Shown in pieces: positions 46,157 through 57,368 of a DNA stretch of 64,000 nt. A model generated the notes under the pieces. The model was not told the origin of the DNA. It saw only the letters and a program-made list of their open reading frames with translations, and ran no database searches. Origin of the DNA: Syngnathus acus (taxonomy: Eukaryota; Chordata; Actinopteri; Syngnathiformes; Syngnathidae); contig NC_051096.1 in the NCBI RefSeq assembly GCF_901709675.1, positions 4,555,001 to 4,619,000 on the forward strand, written 5' to 3'. The position numbers and the translations under genes are program-made. Position 1 is the first letter of the stretch; every line of letters begins with the position of its first letter.

Positions 46157-49100
46157 AATCGAAATTATTGTCTGATTTGCTGTTCACCGAAGACATTAAA
46201 TTTGCAATCGCGGAAAGAAACGCCGCGTTCAGGCTATATATGACTTTATATTACAGCTGCAGTTATTGCATCCATACCGCCGCAATAGGAAAGTAGTAAT
46301 ACATACATCTCGTCCTGTCACTTTTGATAGGGTCACTCTGAGGCAAATTCGTAGTTATAGTCGCTCTCCCGGAACCCCCCACTGTGCCTAGCTCCTCTGA
46401 TTTAGGATTATGAGCACTCGGACCACATGACAACTCTCTCCATTCATATGCTTTATGGAATCATCACTGTCGCTACCCGGCAAATGAGCGCAGTAATATT
46501 TAGAACGAATGGCTTGGCGAAACAATGCTTTTGAATATTTTAGCAGCAAAGCGGTATAAAACGGGAAGGGGGTGTCGCCGCTGTGGATCTAACTGGGAGG
46601 CGCCGGGATTAGTAATCGGAGTAATCGGCTGATGACTTGTTTATATTGCGGGGTGTAGTTTCCTCCATTGGCTGCCAGAGAGGCTTGTGGAGCTAGCTGG
46701 CTGTGGCCTCCGCTGACCAGCTTTTTACACAGCATCTGTGAGGGCACAGATAAGCGGCAGCTCACACACACATCGCTGACGTATGATGGCGAGGCTGCAT
46801 GTGTGTGATGTTTTTGCTAGATTTATTTCCAAGAGCCCAGGGGGCATCTGGGTGAGGTTCCAACAGGATCTAAGAGGCCAAAAGTTCACAGAAATACCGA
46901 GCCGGGGAAAAAAGTGGCAACTCATGAGCATGAAAGCAAAAAAAAAAAAGACGTGACAGACATGTGGGATGATGGTAAAAATATCCTCAAGTGAAGAACT
47001 GAACATTTTCACAGGCAGCACTGGCTTATGTTTTATAAATATAACATGATTTTTTATCTGACAGGAAAAAAGTGCCGTCTGCACTCATGAGATTTAATCG
47101 CATCCCGCAAGTGTCCCTAATGTTGTGTCCGCTGAGCGCCTTCCCGTTATTAATCCCGTCTTTCTCCTTCATGGCCCGTGAGGCCGAAGGCCCGCTTACC
47201 CTACGAGGCGTCTTCAGGTAATGGCCTGTGTAACGAGCGGGCTACGCTCACTGCAGCTTATTTATGGAGCCGCTGTGGTCTTTCTCTTGGCCTCCACACC
47301 TATAAATACACGTGGAAACGTTAGCCTGCTAAAGCAAACAATGATGTGAGCCCAGGAGGATGTCAAAAATATAATTTGCAAATTCAGCACCACGGGCCCC
47401 CCCTTATAAAAGGCTTCTATCTTTAGATGGAGAACAGAAACTTCAAGATGACTTCAAGATGTAATTAGATGTTATTAGTTTATACTTTATTGACCTGAAC
47501 TAGACTATATACCTGCTATTCAACCTCACAAAGGCTACTGTGGTTTGTTTTAAATCCACCCGAGTATAAAGGCGGTTCTAATTTTCTATCTCACTGACGC
47601 AAGATGGCCAATCCATGTCGGATTCATAACTGGCAGATGTGGCTCTCATTTGTATGATTTATGCTGGACATTTTATTTAAAAATCTCCCTCTCGCTTCAT
47701 GGCCCAGCATACATAATAATAGTCAGGTTGTTGTTGGACAACTAGAGGTGTCAGTGAAATAGGCGTCGGCTGCTGAGTTCCATATGCAAAAATTGGACAG
47801 GTTTCAGAACACGCCGATGCGAGCAACTCGGCTCGATCTGCATAATGGTTATACAAGGGCGCTCCTGTTGGTGTCTGCTTTTAGCTGGGCTGAGTTAAAG
47901 CAAACAGCAGACAGGCAGGACTGGAGACGAGCCCAGACCTGGAACTGGGGAACGTGGTTAAACTGATAAAACTGTTATTAGCGCGTTGGAAGCGACCGGC
48001 TGGCAAACCGCGGGAAAACGCAATGGAGGGGGGGGGGAAATTATAAGAGAAGGAGTACATTGAGTTAGGTTCGTTGGCTTTAACACTTTTGGAGTCAATG
48101 CTCATGTTGTAGTTAGCTTCTCCCTGGATTTTGCTATCCAGTATTAGAAATCTCAAAAATATTCCACTGGCATCAATCCAGTGTTATAAATGAGTAAAGT
48201 TCTAAATGAATAATTCAGGCTGCATATTCTTTACTCATTGACTTATGTACTGTTTGCTCTTTCGAGGGCTCTTGCCGATTCCAACGCGAAGGATGAGTGA
48301 GCAAGCCACTGAAAATAACACTGGCGAGGAAAATCCAAAAATATCAACGCTGGCCTTGAGAAGCCATAAAGGTCAAACTCTAGCGGCGTTCGCTCCTGTA
48401 AAATCAAACATGCTGCTATGCCATGCTGCGAGAGGGAAAAGGGAGCAGTGTGAGGAAGGAGGAGGTGGAGGGATTGGAAGGTGTTATGTTGCAGCGTGGT
48501 GCCAGGGGAACTGAAAGGCTTGGCAGTCAGGTGTGTGAGTATCTGCGCAGTTTCTCTTCTGCAAAAAAAAAAGATGATGGGGAAGTTGGGATGAGATAAA
48601 TGGGAAGACAGTCAGCGGGGAGACCGGCGAGCAAAGCAACGCCAGGGACAATTTACTCTCTGATGGTAATCAAAAGCCTTTTTTTTTTTTTTGTTTGGTC
48701 GCGTCTCAGGAATGACAAACATCTCCAAACATCCAATCTGCTACATGAGAGCTGACTTGCGTGGGTTTTCTCTCGGCATTCCTCTCACATTTGGTTAACT
48801 CAAGACTTGAAATTGACCAAAGAAACTTTTTATACCAAGTGCCACTTAAAAAAAGATTTAACTCCAAGCACCGCTATCATGGTCAATATTAAATTACAGT
48901 AGTAGGCCTTAGTGTTGGTCTCTAAGGTGCTGCAAAGTCGCCTTATAAATCAAAGAATGATGATTACAAAAGCCGCTATCTCACTAGTGACAAATTTTCT
49001 TGTTGTTCACAAACACCCATTTAGGATGAATAGCCGAAAACGCTAATGGTGATGCTTGTTAGCGTGATTATTATTGCAGTGTACACAGAATCTAGATCAC

Positions 49101-50689
49101 GGAGGGAGCCGGTGTACACACACACACACACACACAGAAGCTCCCGTTGCAACGGCGTGAAGTCACTTGAGGTCATTATGATGATTTTATGAATGCAAAC
49201 CATTTCAGATGAAGTATTCATGAAAGTCGGCTGCAGTCGACACACTGATTAGTCCGACATCTCTTGGAGGGAGCGTTTAATTAGTCCCCCACCTAGCGTG
49301 TAAAGCTAATACTGCTTTTTAAACACAACGGGAGAGCGAGAGGAAAAAAAAAAAGGCATTGATCGTGCACGATCAATAGAACATCGCCCCCAGGTCCTGA
49401 GGGTTTGAACATTCATGAACATTGTTGCTGTAAAATGCTTTTCTTCCCAGATGGGCCCCTGGGCCTCCATGATTGTGTGTGTTTAGACATTTTTACCAAG
49501 ACATCACACTTTTTTCGAAAGGCACCATGAGTAGATTATTGATAAAAAAAAAAAAAAAAGGATACATTGAAGACTATTTATGCGTGTTGGCAAGTGACAG
49601 GTGAGTTAAGGTGAGGCGGAGTGGAAGCGAGGTGATGACACCCGAGCGAAACTGAAGGCGTCGGAACGGCGGCTGGATGTTGATGTGATGCGTGAGGTGT
49701 CTGTCGCTTGAACTCTTGTCAACAGCACCTTGCCCAACCCCAGTCACCCCAAAAGACCCCTCAGCTGCTGAGATCAGTCCTGTCGCTTGGTAAAAAGTAG
49801 CTCCAACAGTTTGGAGGAACCACATTGCATCATGGAGCTGATTGGCTATCGGGAGCGTGGCCCCGCCCACATTGTTACAATCAACAATTTCTCAAAACAG
49901 CACAATTATTCGGGAAGGCCATTGCAGCCATCTCATACCTGAGCGTGCCGATTGTAGTAATTGAGTGAATTAGTAAGGTTATTAAATATCTGTTTGTCTC
50001 CTTTATAGCAGTAATTAGCGTCATTGAAACATTAGCCACAAAAGAGTAGACAGCGTCTGAAATATAGTCGAGACAATTCAAACGGATTCATTTGACAAAT
50101 TGCTTCATTACACGGAAAAATTACACCCGTAACATTTATTATTATTTTCAAGGACTTTCATTTCTATGCCATTCTGTGACTGAGTATCAGTTATGACATC
50201 ACCTCAAAGTAAACAGAAAATAATGGACTCGAGTGAAGCAGAGTGGAGAACAGCAATTTAAACATTTCGCTCGGTTATTGCTGTAACAATAACAATTCAG
50301 AATCATGAGCACAAACTCTCCATTTGCACGAGTTAAATTTGAGCGCAAACATGAAATGAACGATGGACGGTCCCCACCGAGAAATCCAACGCGGTAGTTA
50401 ATCCGACAAAAGTTTCAGATGCTGATCCGTTTCTGGCATACTGATCGGCTTCTAATGATGATGTTTGACAATTAGCTGTGAAAACCGCGCGAATATTTCC
50501 CCTCGTCTTGGCAGCCGCCCGTTTTGGCAGAGCGCGGCGCGTCTAGCGACTGAGGCTTCCTGGCCAAATCAACATTTATGATAGACGATCCCAGATGGGC
50601 CCATGCAGATGGCCGGGCGATCTGGCCTCAGTTGGGACTTTTTCAGGCCTCCCCAAACAAGAGTGCAAAATGCATTTGTGAATTATAGT
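46157..50689. other. non-coding flank
   Basis: No gene was recognised. Contains a G run (48028-48037), AC tract (49117-49136), A runs and a 14-bp perfect palindrome GATCGTGCACGATC (49361-49374). Confidence 0.55.
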
Positions 50690-51070
50690 AGACTGCCCGG
50701 AATTACGAATTCTCCATCTCGTTGCCACTCGGCGAAATCATTCACGGGGACGTTTACTGCAGCTGTTATGTTTGTGGCGCAGCCCCTAACTGCGACGTTA
50801 ATCATCCCGGCGTGCTGGAGAAATACGCCCGTCCCTCTCGCCCCGCTCGCAATTAATCCACATCCTCCACGCTCGGAAGGGTTAACGCGGCAAGACGACA
50901 AATTATTCCCAACTGTCCGCCAAGCCGTGTAAAAGCGCTCGCAGATTGATCGATTGCTTTGTTTATCAGTCATAAAACTATTAACAATCAATCTTTCATG
51001 CCCGGCCCCTCTCTTCCCAGGCAGTTTTCTATATGGATGATTATACATTCATTAATGCATGGCTTGTTGT
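50690..51070. promoter_or_regulatory. candidate conserved enhancer block
   Basis: A smooth stretch, CpG-rich at the left (50700-50935) then motif-dense: GATTGATCGATTGC, TTTGTTTATC (forkhead-like), CATAAAAC, and AACAAT (SOX-type, 50983-50988) in TTAACAATCAATC. The composition is unlike the surrounding repeats. Could be a sox4 enhancer, possibly autoregulatory. Inference only. The overlapping 109- and 121-codon frames on opposite strands have no domain. Confidence 0.35.
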
Positions 51071-51848
51071 GCGCGAGTCAAATGAGCCATGTTTGACTGG
51101 GATGCGGCGAACGTGGATTACTGCACACATGCCCCATTGAGGAATCTTTTAATTAACAGTATGGCTCCTCTGTGTTAGCCATGGAAGTTAGCTTGGAGTG
51201 ACAGCAAAGAAGAGCAAAAGCTTTGGCCCGATTGTCAAAGGCTTCAAAATAAAATCTAGAACAGGATGAATGTGAGCACCGGGGCTCGCATTTATTTGAC
51301 AAGTTTCAAGATCTGGCCAAACTTGTTTTGTTTTTTTAACCATGTCAAGGAGGCAGTTAGTGTATCCTTCCTCTCGCTGCCCTTAACTCCAGTGGCATTG
51401 AATAAAACATCTAGACGCTGTCAGAGATCATATGACCCTGAAATGATTGGATTTCACATTAAAAGCACCCAGCGCCGTCGACGAGAGGCGAGTCGCGCAG
51501 ACAGTTTTGTTAATCTATGCTCAGACCTTGCCTGAGGCCGTACAGCGCTGAGGTAAATGTGGCTTGAGTTATGGTACGTATGTCCAGCCAATTACCGAAC
51601 TTGAATGTTTTGACCGTGCAAATGAAAGATGAGGGAACATAACACACACACTCCGCTCAGAAGGTTAAATCCTCATTTTACTTTTTGTTTCTAACATGTC
51701 AGACTACTGTTTTGGAAGACACAACGTGGATTTCCCCATGCTATTCTGTTGATACGGCAATACAAAGCCACATGAACTGATTGGTTGGGTCGGATTTGGC
51801 CCCCGAGCCTCGTGTTTGATACCTAACATTAAGAAACCCATTTGTGTA
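51071..51848. other. non-coding flank
   Basis: No gene or repeat was recognised. Confidence 0.5.
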
Positions 51849-52243
51849 CCGTATTTTCCGGACTATAAGGCGCACCTTCAATGAATGGTCCATTTTAAAA
51901 CGTTGTCCTTATATAAGGCGCACCGGACTATAAGGCGCACCATTAATACATCATGTCAGATTTTTAATCCAAATCAAATCATTCTTCATTTTATCTTTTT
52001 TATTTCAACTTCAGACACAACAAATTACTTTATAATCACAAATTAATGATCCATAGTCTTTTTGATTCATGATTCATAGTCTTCAGCGGCCCACTTATGA
52101 TTGATTTCATGACACAATGCTTCGGGACAGTTTAGATTTAGGAATTTGGTCCATATATAAGGCGCACTGGACTATAAGGCGCACTGTCGGCTTTTGAGAA
52201 AACTTTAGGTTTTTAGGTGCGCCTTATAGTCCGGAAAATACGG
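51849..52243 (+). mobile_element. TA-flanked MITE, copy 6 (395 bp)
   Basis: TA-flanked CCGTATTTTCCGGACTATAA ends and full family core in the plus orientation, close to copy 2 but missing one short repeat unit at the left. Confidence 0.92.
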
Positions 52244-52245
52244 TA

Positions 52246-54536
52246 TGTGTGTGACCAATCACGTTCCACGTCGGCGGCGCTCATAACACTAGCGTTCTGC
52301 GCGATAGCATCAATTATTGATATTAACGCCAACCACAGTGTCATAATCGCTCAGCGCAGATAGGAATAAAAGATTCATCAATGCGGTGTTACGCTGAAAG
52401 AAGAAAAAAGATTGGCATGCCGACGCTCTATTTAGGTTGAAGGCGTCAGCCAAATAGAGAGCAAGTATTCCAGTAGGGATTAGATAACACGAGTTCATCA
52501 GGTTTCCCGTAATGTTTGCGCCCCGCGGCGCCTTTGCTGACATTAAAGCGTGCATCGTGTGAGTCTCTCGCACAGTGTCTAACCTCACTTAACCATGTGA
52601 CCTCGCTTTCCTCCATCGCCTAGACAGCAAAGAGACAAGGCGTAACATGTCATTTGTAATCCCAACCCCCCCCCTTTTTTTTTTTTTTTTTTTTTACATT
52701 TTAAACTGCACTGACTGTAATAAGCCGCCGCAGATGATCGATGACTCGCTGCCACCGTTTCTGCTGTTGAGGTTTGTCATCCAGTCGAATCGCAATTGGA
52801 TGGTCAAAAAGAGAAAAAGAGCGAGAGGTTTTACAGCAGGAAAAGATCAAAATCAACTCGCTGTATTCTCCTGGCAGCAAACAAGCCGGTAATTAAAAAC
52901 TACGGGGAAATGTCCTGCGAGAGAAGTGAGAGTAAAGAATCAACAAATGTTATTGGACCGTATGGTATATGTAGCATACGCAGCTGCGGAACTCTGATTA
53001 TTTCCCCGATGCTTCCGGACTTCCTTGCCGTCTGGTGGATTTACCTCCAACGCTTTACCTCGATATTCATATATACACACATATATGCATAGTATGGTCT
53101 ATATCGAAGATTTTCTGGGATGAGTCTGGAACGAATCTGCCACAATAAATTGGGGTTCACTGTAGTGAGAATTCTGTTGTGTTGAATAATTTGCATCCCA
53201 ATTCCTCTTTTAGAAGAAAATTGCAAAAAAGGCCTTGGCTGGCATATCAGAGCTCGGCACTTACCTCTACAGTAAGCCCGTCTTGCTGTCATTTGCCACC
53301 CTGACTCGGGGCTTTCGAGAAGGTGCGCAAGACCAAATAAGGGGGGGGGCGCTCTGCGGTGAATAGAGGCGGCTAAAGAAGCACGGGGGGCTTAGCTGAT
53401 CAGTAAGACACAAACTCCTCACACCAGCGAGATTTCAGCGCCAGCTTAAAGGCTTCGGGGGAATGGATTTGGCCCTAACATCACATGAAATTGCTTCTTC
53501 AAAGTCTCCTTATCGAGACACACGGAAAATCTCAGAGTGGTTTTACTGCTAAAAAACATGCAATCACATTTCACACTTTTAAATTACATACTTAGCCATT
53601 TTCTTTAGCGGGGCGCGGGAGGTCAAGTGCTTAAAGATTTGTCCCCTTCTAGTCTTTTTTCAAAAAAGGTGCGCTATTTCCGTTATCTTACTTTCACAGC
53701 CCGGTGACTGTCCGTTTCATGCATATTTCTGGCAGATGAATAGCGATCGGTATTAGCGTAGCGACACACAAATACTTCTAAAACTGCACATTTATGCCCG
53801 CCGACAAACAAACCTGGAAAGAGCGACGGGACAGGAGGAGCCTTGAATTGTCTAACGCGATAAGCATAAAGCTGAAAGCAGCACCGTAAGCTAACTGTTG
53901 TTTGTTCACCTGAAATATGACACATCAGCAGTATTTCTTCTTAAAGCCACCTTTTTTTTTTTTTTTTTTGCCGCCTTGACAGTCCCGGGCTCCCAAAAGG
54001 ACACAAAATGTGCGCACGTGAAGAAAAAGCAAGTGATTAAAAAAATGTGCATCATTATTTCAAAAACATCCACCAGGGATTTTTTGATCACAGCTGTGAT
54101 AAAATGTTCCCACTGGAAAGCGTTTTTGAGACGAACAATCTAAAAAGAAAAATAGCTCTGAAAATGACAACTCATACATTTCTTGTTGCAGCCACAAATT
54201 AAAATATCCGGTACTAAAATCTTTTAATTTTATCATCCTAGCATTTTGTAGGCCCGAAAAATGGACATATGGAACATGAGCTGTTAATTTACTTCTCCGC
54301 ACGAGCCGAGCGGCAGCTGAATCAGGATTATTGCCCATATTTATAAATCATCTTTACACACTAGCGACAATCTTGATCGTCTTATTTAGAGGCACTGCTA
54401 CTGTTTACATTAGACAGATGAATATCCGAGTGTTTTCTATTTTCGGTCAACCTATCCGCTCGTGTCCGACTAATGTGCATCCCACCAACACCATCCAATA
54501 AAAAAGATGAGGTAGAATTTATTCATGAAAAAAAAA
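52246..54536. other. non-coding flank
   Basis: No gene was recognised. Long T runs at 52676-52695 and 53952-53969 and a G run at 53341-53349. Confidence 0.55.
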
Positions 54537-54960
54537 TCATATTGAATGTTTTATGACAAGGGGGAACCCCCCTGGAGACTCGACATTGATGGCGGTAAAA
54601 GACACAATCAATGTTGCTTGGACCGCTCCCTGCGAGGCATTCAAGGTCCAAAGGAAAAGGCCGAGAGACTTTTTATTGATGTGGGTCAGGAAAACATTCA
54701 CACACACACGTGGACAGAAAGAAATCTCACAATGATCAGTGAAAGAATCCCTTGGTAGTCTTGAGGTTTCATTGTAGTCAGATGGAGCAAAGCCACCCCA
54801 GAACATAACAAAGCCTCCTTCGAGTTTCACAGTAGGTGTAGCGCTCTTGTTTGTGTGAGCTTCACTTGAGAGGGATCCACTTTTGTGTTGTCCAAGGAAT
54901 CTTCTCCCAGAACCTTTGTGCACGGACAATATGGATTTTTCAGGTCCATCACTTTCTTTC
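54537..54960 (-). pseudogene. possible Tc1/mariner transposase remnant
   Basis: On the minus strand, a frame across about 54770-54835 reads TVKLEGGFVMFWGGFAP, close to the TVKHGGGSVMVWGCF motif found in the catalytic domain of Tc1-like transposases. Sequence just upstream on that strand (54836-54930) is open in the same frame, but the catalytic acidic residues and the following NDPKHTA motif were not found. No inverted ends were identified. A decayed fragment, with boundaries approximate. Confidence 0.45.
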
Positions 54961-55897
54961 TTTCACCAACAATTTTGTCCGTGTAATGTATCAATGCTAA
55001 ATTGAGAGTAGTTAGAGACAAAGTAGACTCCCTGGGAGTATAAAAGCAAACACGTGAGCAGGTTGTGATTGTTTGTTTTGATGGGTTGAGAATCGTCGGT
55101 GGAGAAGATGAAAAATATTTTTAGTTTTCTTTCTTTTTGCCTTTGAGGACTGATATGAGACGCTCGAACGCACAAACAAGCCAAAATGAACCCAATTTAG
55201 ACGGAATCAATATTGTGAAAATTGTTTTACAAAGTGATTTTTTTTTTTTACTGGACAAACTTTAGTCTCACAAGGACCTCGTCAAAGTAAACACGAGGAT
55301 CAAACATTGATCAACCAGCATCTCGTTAACATTTGTGTGCAACTTTTAAATATTTGGGTCATTTCTTTGCTCAATAACAGCAGAATGTTTTGTCTCCAAC
55401 TTGAGTCGGTTATATACGAATGAATCACACATCCAGACAGAACATGACTCATCACTCTCCTGCTGTCCTCTTGTGTTCTAACACTTTTCATCGCTGCTTT
55501 CAGTTTTTTTTCCTTTCTTCCTTTAGTCGAGCGAAAACAAACATTTTCACAGTCTCGGATGTCGATTGACCTAACATGTTGAATAACCTGTTTCATAACT
55601 GAGGTCACGTACATAAACACTCTCGTCTTGCTGAATGTAGGTCAAATATTAAGCCGAGTCAGTTCAGGTGATTTTACTGGCTTGTGTGTCTGAGCATGGA
55701 AGCTAATATCTCCCGCGTCTATCTCATGAAAAGATAGGCCAGATTACTTGGCACGAGCGTGATGGATAAGGTTTCGTTCTTACAGTTACCTCATTCATTG
55801 TTGAATAACTGTGATTATCTGGTGTGCTGGCTAATGTTGTGTAAGGACAACTTCACTTTGACATGATTTTGGGCGTTAGTGGTCATGCTCTCGAGTG
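54961..55897. other. non-coding flank
   Basis: No gene was recognised. A minus-strand 106-codon frame (55300-55620) has no domain. Part may belong to the Tc1-like relic to its left. Confidence 0.5.
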
Positions 55898-56213
55898 GTC
55901 TAGATCAGTGATCCCCAACCTTTTTTGCGCCACGGACCGGTTACGTGTCAGAAATATTTTCGCGGACCGGCCTTTATATAAATAAATAATAGATTTATAT
56001 AACTAAATAATACATTTATATAAATAAATAATACATTTATAATACATATATGAATACGATGAAATAAAATGATACGACTGGCATAAAAACAAGTATAAAC
56101 GACATTAAAATAAAACTCACCATTACATTGAATTCGTGGGAGCACTGAGCTTGTTTCTCAGAAACGAGCCGGTCCCATCTAGGCGTAATCGGAGACAATG
56201 ACACCCGAAGTGG

Positions 56214-56454
56214 TTAAGGTTTGTCTTTTAATGCAGGATGCTTGGTCTCCATGTGCCGAAGCAGTTTTGAGGGCTTCATTGCCTCGTTAGCTAGCCTGTC
56301 GCCACATATTATGCAGAGTGGGCTTGGCGCGTCATAGTCTTTTAAATGCAGCTTTCCTTTTCTTAGAAGTCGTAGCCTCTTCTTCTTCCGTCTCCTCATT
56401 GGGCTTTTTTCCCTTTCCGAAGAAGCTTTCCAAACATCTCTGTTTCTTGCTCAT
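56214..56454 (-). pseudogene. BED zinc-finger N-terminus of a hAT transposase, frameshifted
   Basis: From an ATG at 56454 (minus) 40 codons read MSKKQRCLESFFGKGKKPNE and on to a Lys-rich stretch before TGA at 56332-56334. In another phase the sequence continues DAPSPLCIICGDRLANEAMK then a Leu-rich segment ending HMETKH. That is a C-x2-C and H-x4-H BED finger of the ZBED5/SCAND3-like type, stopping at 56214-56216. A small indel near 56335-56350 separates the two halves. The catalytic domain is absent. This is a dead N-terminal relic, not a host ZBED gene. Confidence 0.8.
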
Positions 56455-56655
56455 TTTTGCTTGCTTCGCGGGCTCAACTGAGGTGACATGTCACGTGACC
56501 GAGACGAGCGTCTTGACCTGAACCGACGGATGTAATTGGGAGAGAATCGGCCAATTTTTTTATATTTTTCAAAATAAATACTTACTCATTTTTGCTAGCT
56601 TTGCAGGCTCGACTGGGGAAACATGTCACGTGACCGGGACGAGCGTCTTGACCTG
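56450..56655. repeat. internal direct duplication inside the hAT element
   Basis: TGCTCATTTTTGCTTGCTTC and following bases through ACATGTCACGTGACCGAGAC (56449-56520) recur with changes at 56582-56655 (ACTCATTTTTGCTAGCTTTG through ACATGTCACGTGACCGGGAC), ending GAGCGTCTTGACCTGAA in both. About 60 bp of unrelated sequence separates them. Both contain the palindrome GTCACGTGAC. Confidence 0.85.
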
Positions 56656-56954
56656 AATCAATTGATCGTCGATTAAAACTTTTTTTTTTTTTTTCTGTGT
56701 GGTTTGGCGGCCCGGTACAAAGTGACCCACGGACCGGTACCGGACCGCGGCCCGGTGGTTGGGGACCACTGGTCTAGATGCTTTTTGGTAACATTTTGTG
56801 TCAGCCTGGGTTGCTACTATGCCCCACTGATTTATGGTGTTCCACAGGGCTCAATTTTGCGGCCCCTGCTGGTTTCACTATCTTTGCTTTCCTGTCTTTT
56901 TTTGTTGTTGTATTAATTGCCTGCTTTCTTTCAGTTTATTAATGTTGTCATTTA

Positions 56955-57366
56955 CCGTATTTTCCAGACTATAAGGCGCACCTAAAAACCTACGATTTTC
57001 TCAAAAGCCGACAGTGCGCCTTATAGTCCGGTGCGCCTTATATATGGACCAAATTCCTAAATTTAAACTGGCCCGAAGCATTGTGTCATGAAATCAATTA
57101 TAAGTGGCCCGCTGAAGACTATGAATCATGAATCAAAAAGACTATGGATCATTATTTTGTGATTATAAAGTAATTTGTTGCATCTGAAGTTGAAATAAAA
57201 AAGATAAAATGGAGAATAATTTGATTTGGATTAAAAATCTGACACGATGCATTAATGGTGCGCCTTACAGTCCGGTGCGCCTTATATAAGGACAAAGTTT
57301 TAAAATGGGCCATTCATTGAAGGTGCGCCTTATAGTCCGGTGCGCCTTACAGTCCGGAAAATACGG
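56955..57366 (-). mobile_element. TA-flanked MITE, copy 7 (412 bp, inverted)
   Basis: TA-flanked; the left end has one change (CCGTATTTTCCAGACTATAA). Core in reverse orientation as in copy 5. The right end carries an extra unit (GTGCGCCTTATAGTCCG then GTGCGCCTTACAGTCCGG), a terminal tandem duplication. Confidence 0.92.
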
Positions 57367-57368
57367 TA

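Larger units (their letters stand above)
55906..56771 (-). mobile_element. hAT transposon remnant, 866 bp, with perfect 8-bp target duplication
   Basis: Ends CAGTGATCCCCAACC at the left and GGTTGGGGACCACTG at the right are near-perfect 15-bp inverted repeats. GTCTAGAT flanks both sides (55898-55905 and 56772-56779), a perfect 8-bp duplication. Subterminal CCACGGACCGG-type blocks follow at each end. Inside lie an AT-rich tandem patch (55976-56050), a broken BED-finger transposase start (56214-56454) and an internal duplication (56450-56520 and 56581-56655). It is an internally deleted, immobile derivative of an autonomous hAT element; orientation follows its coding remnant. Confidence 0.93.
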
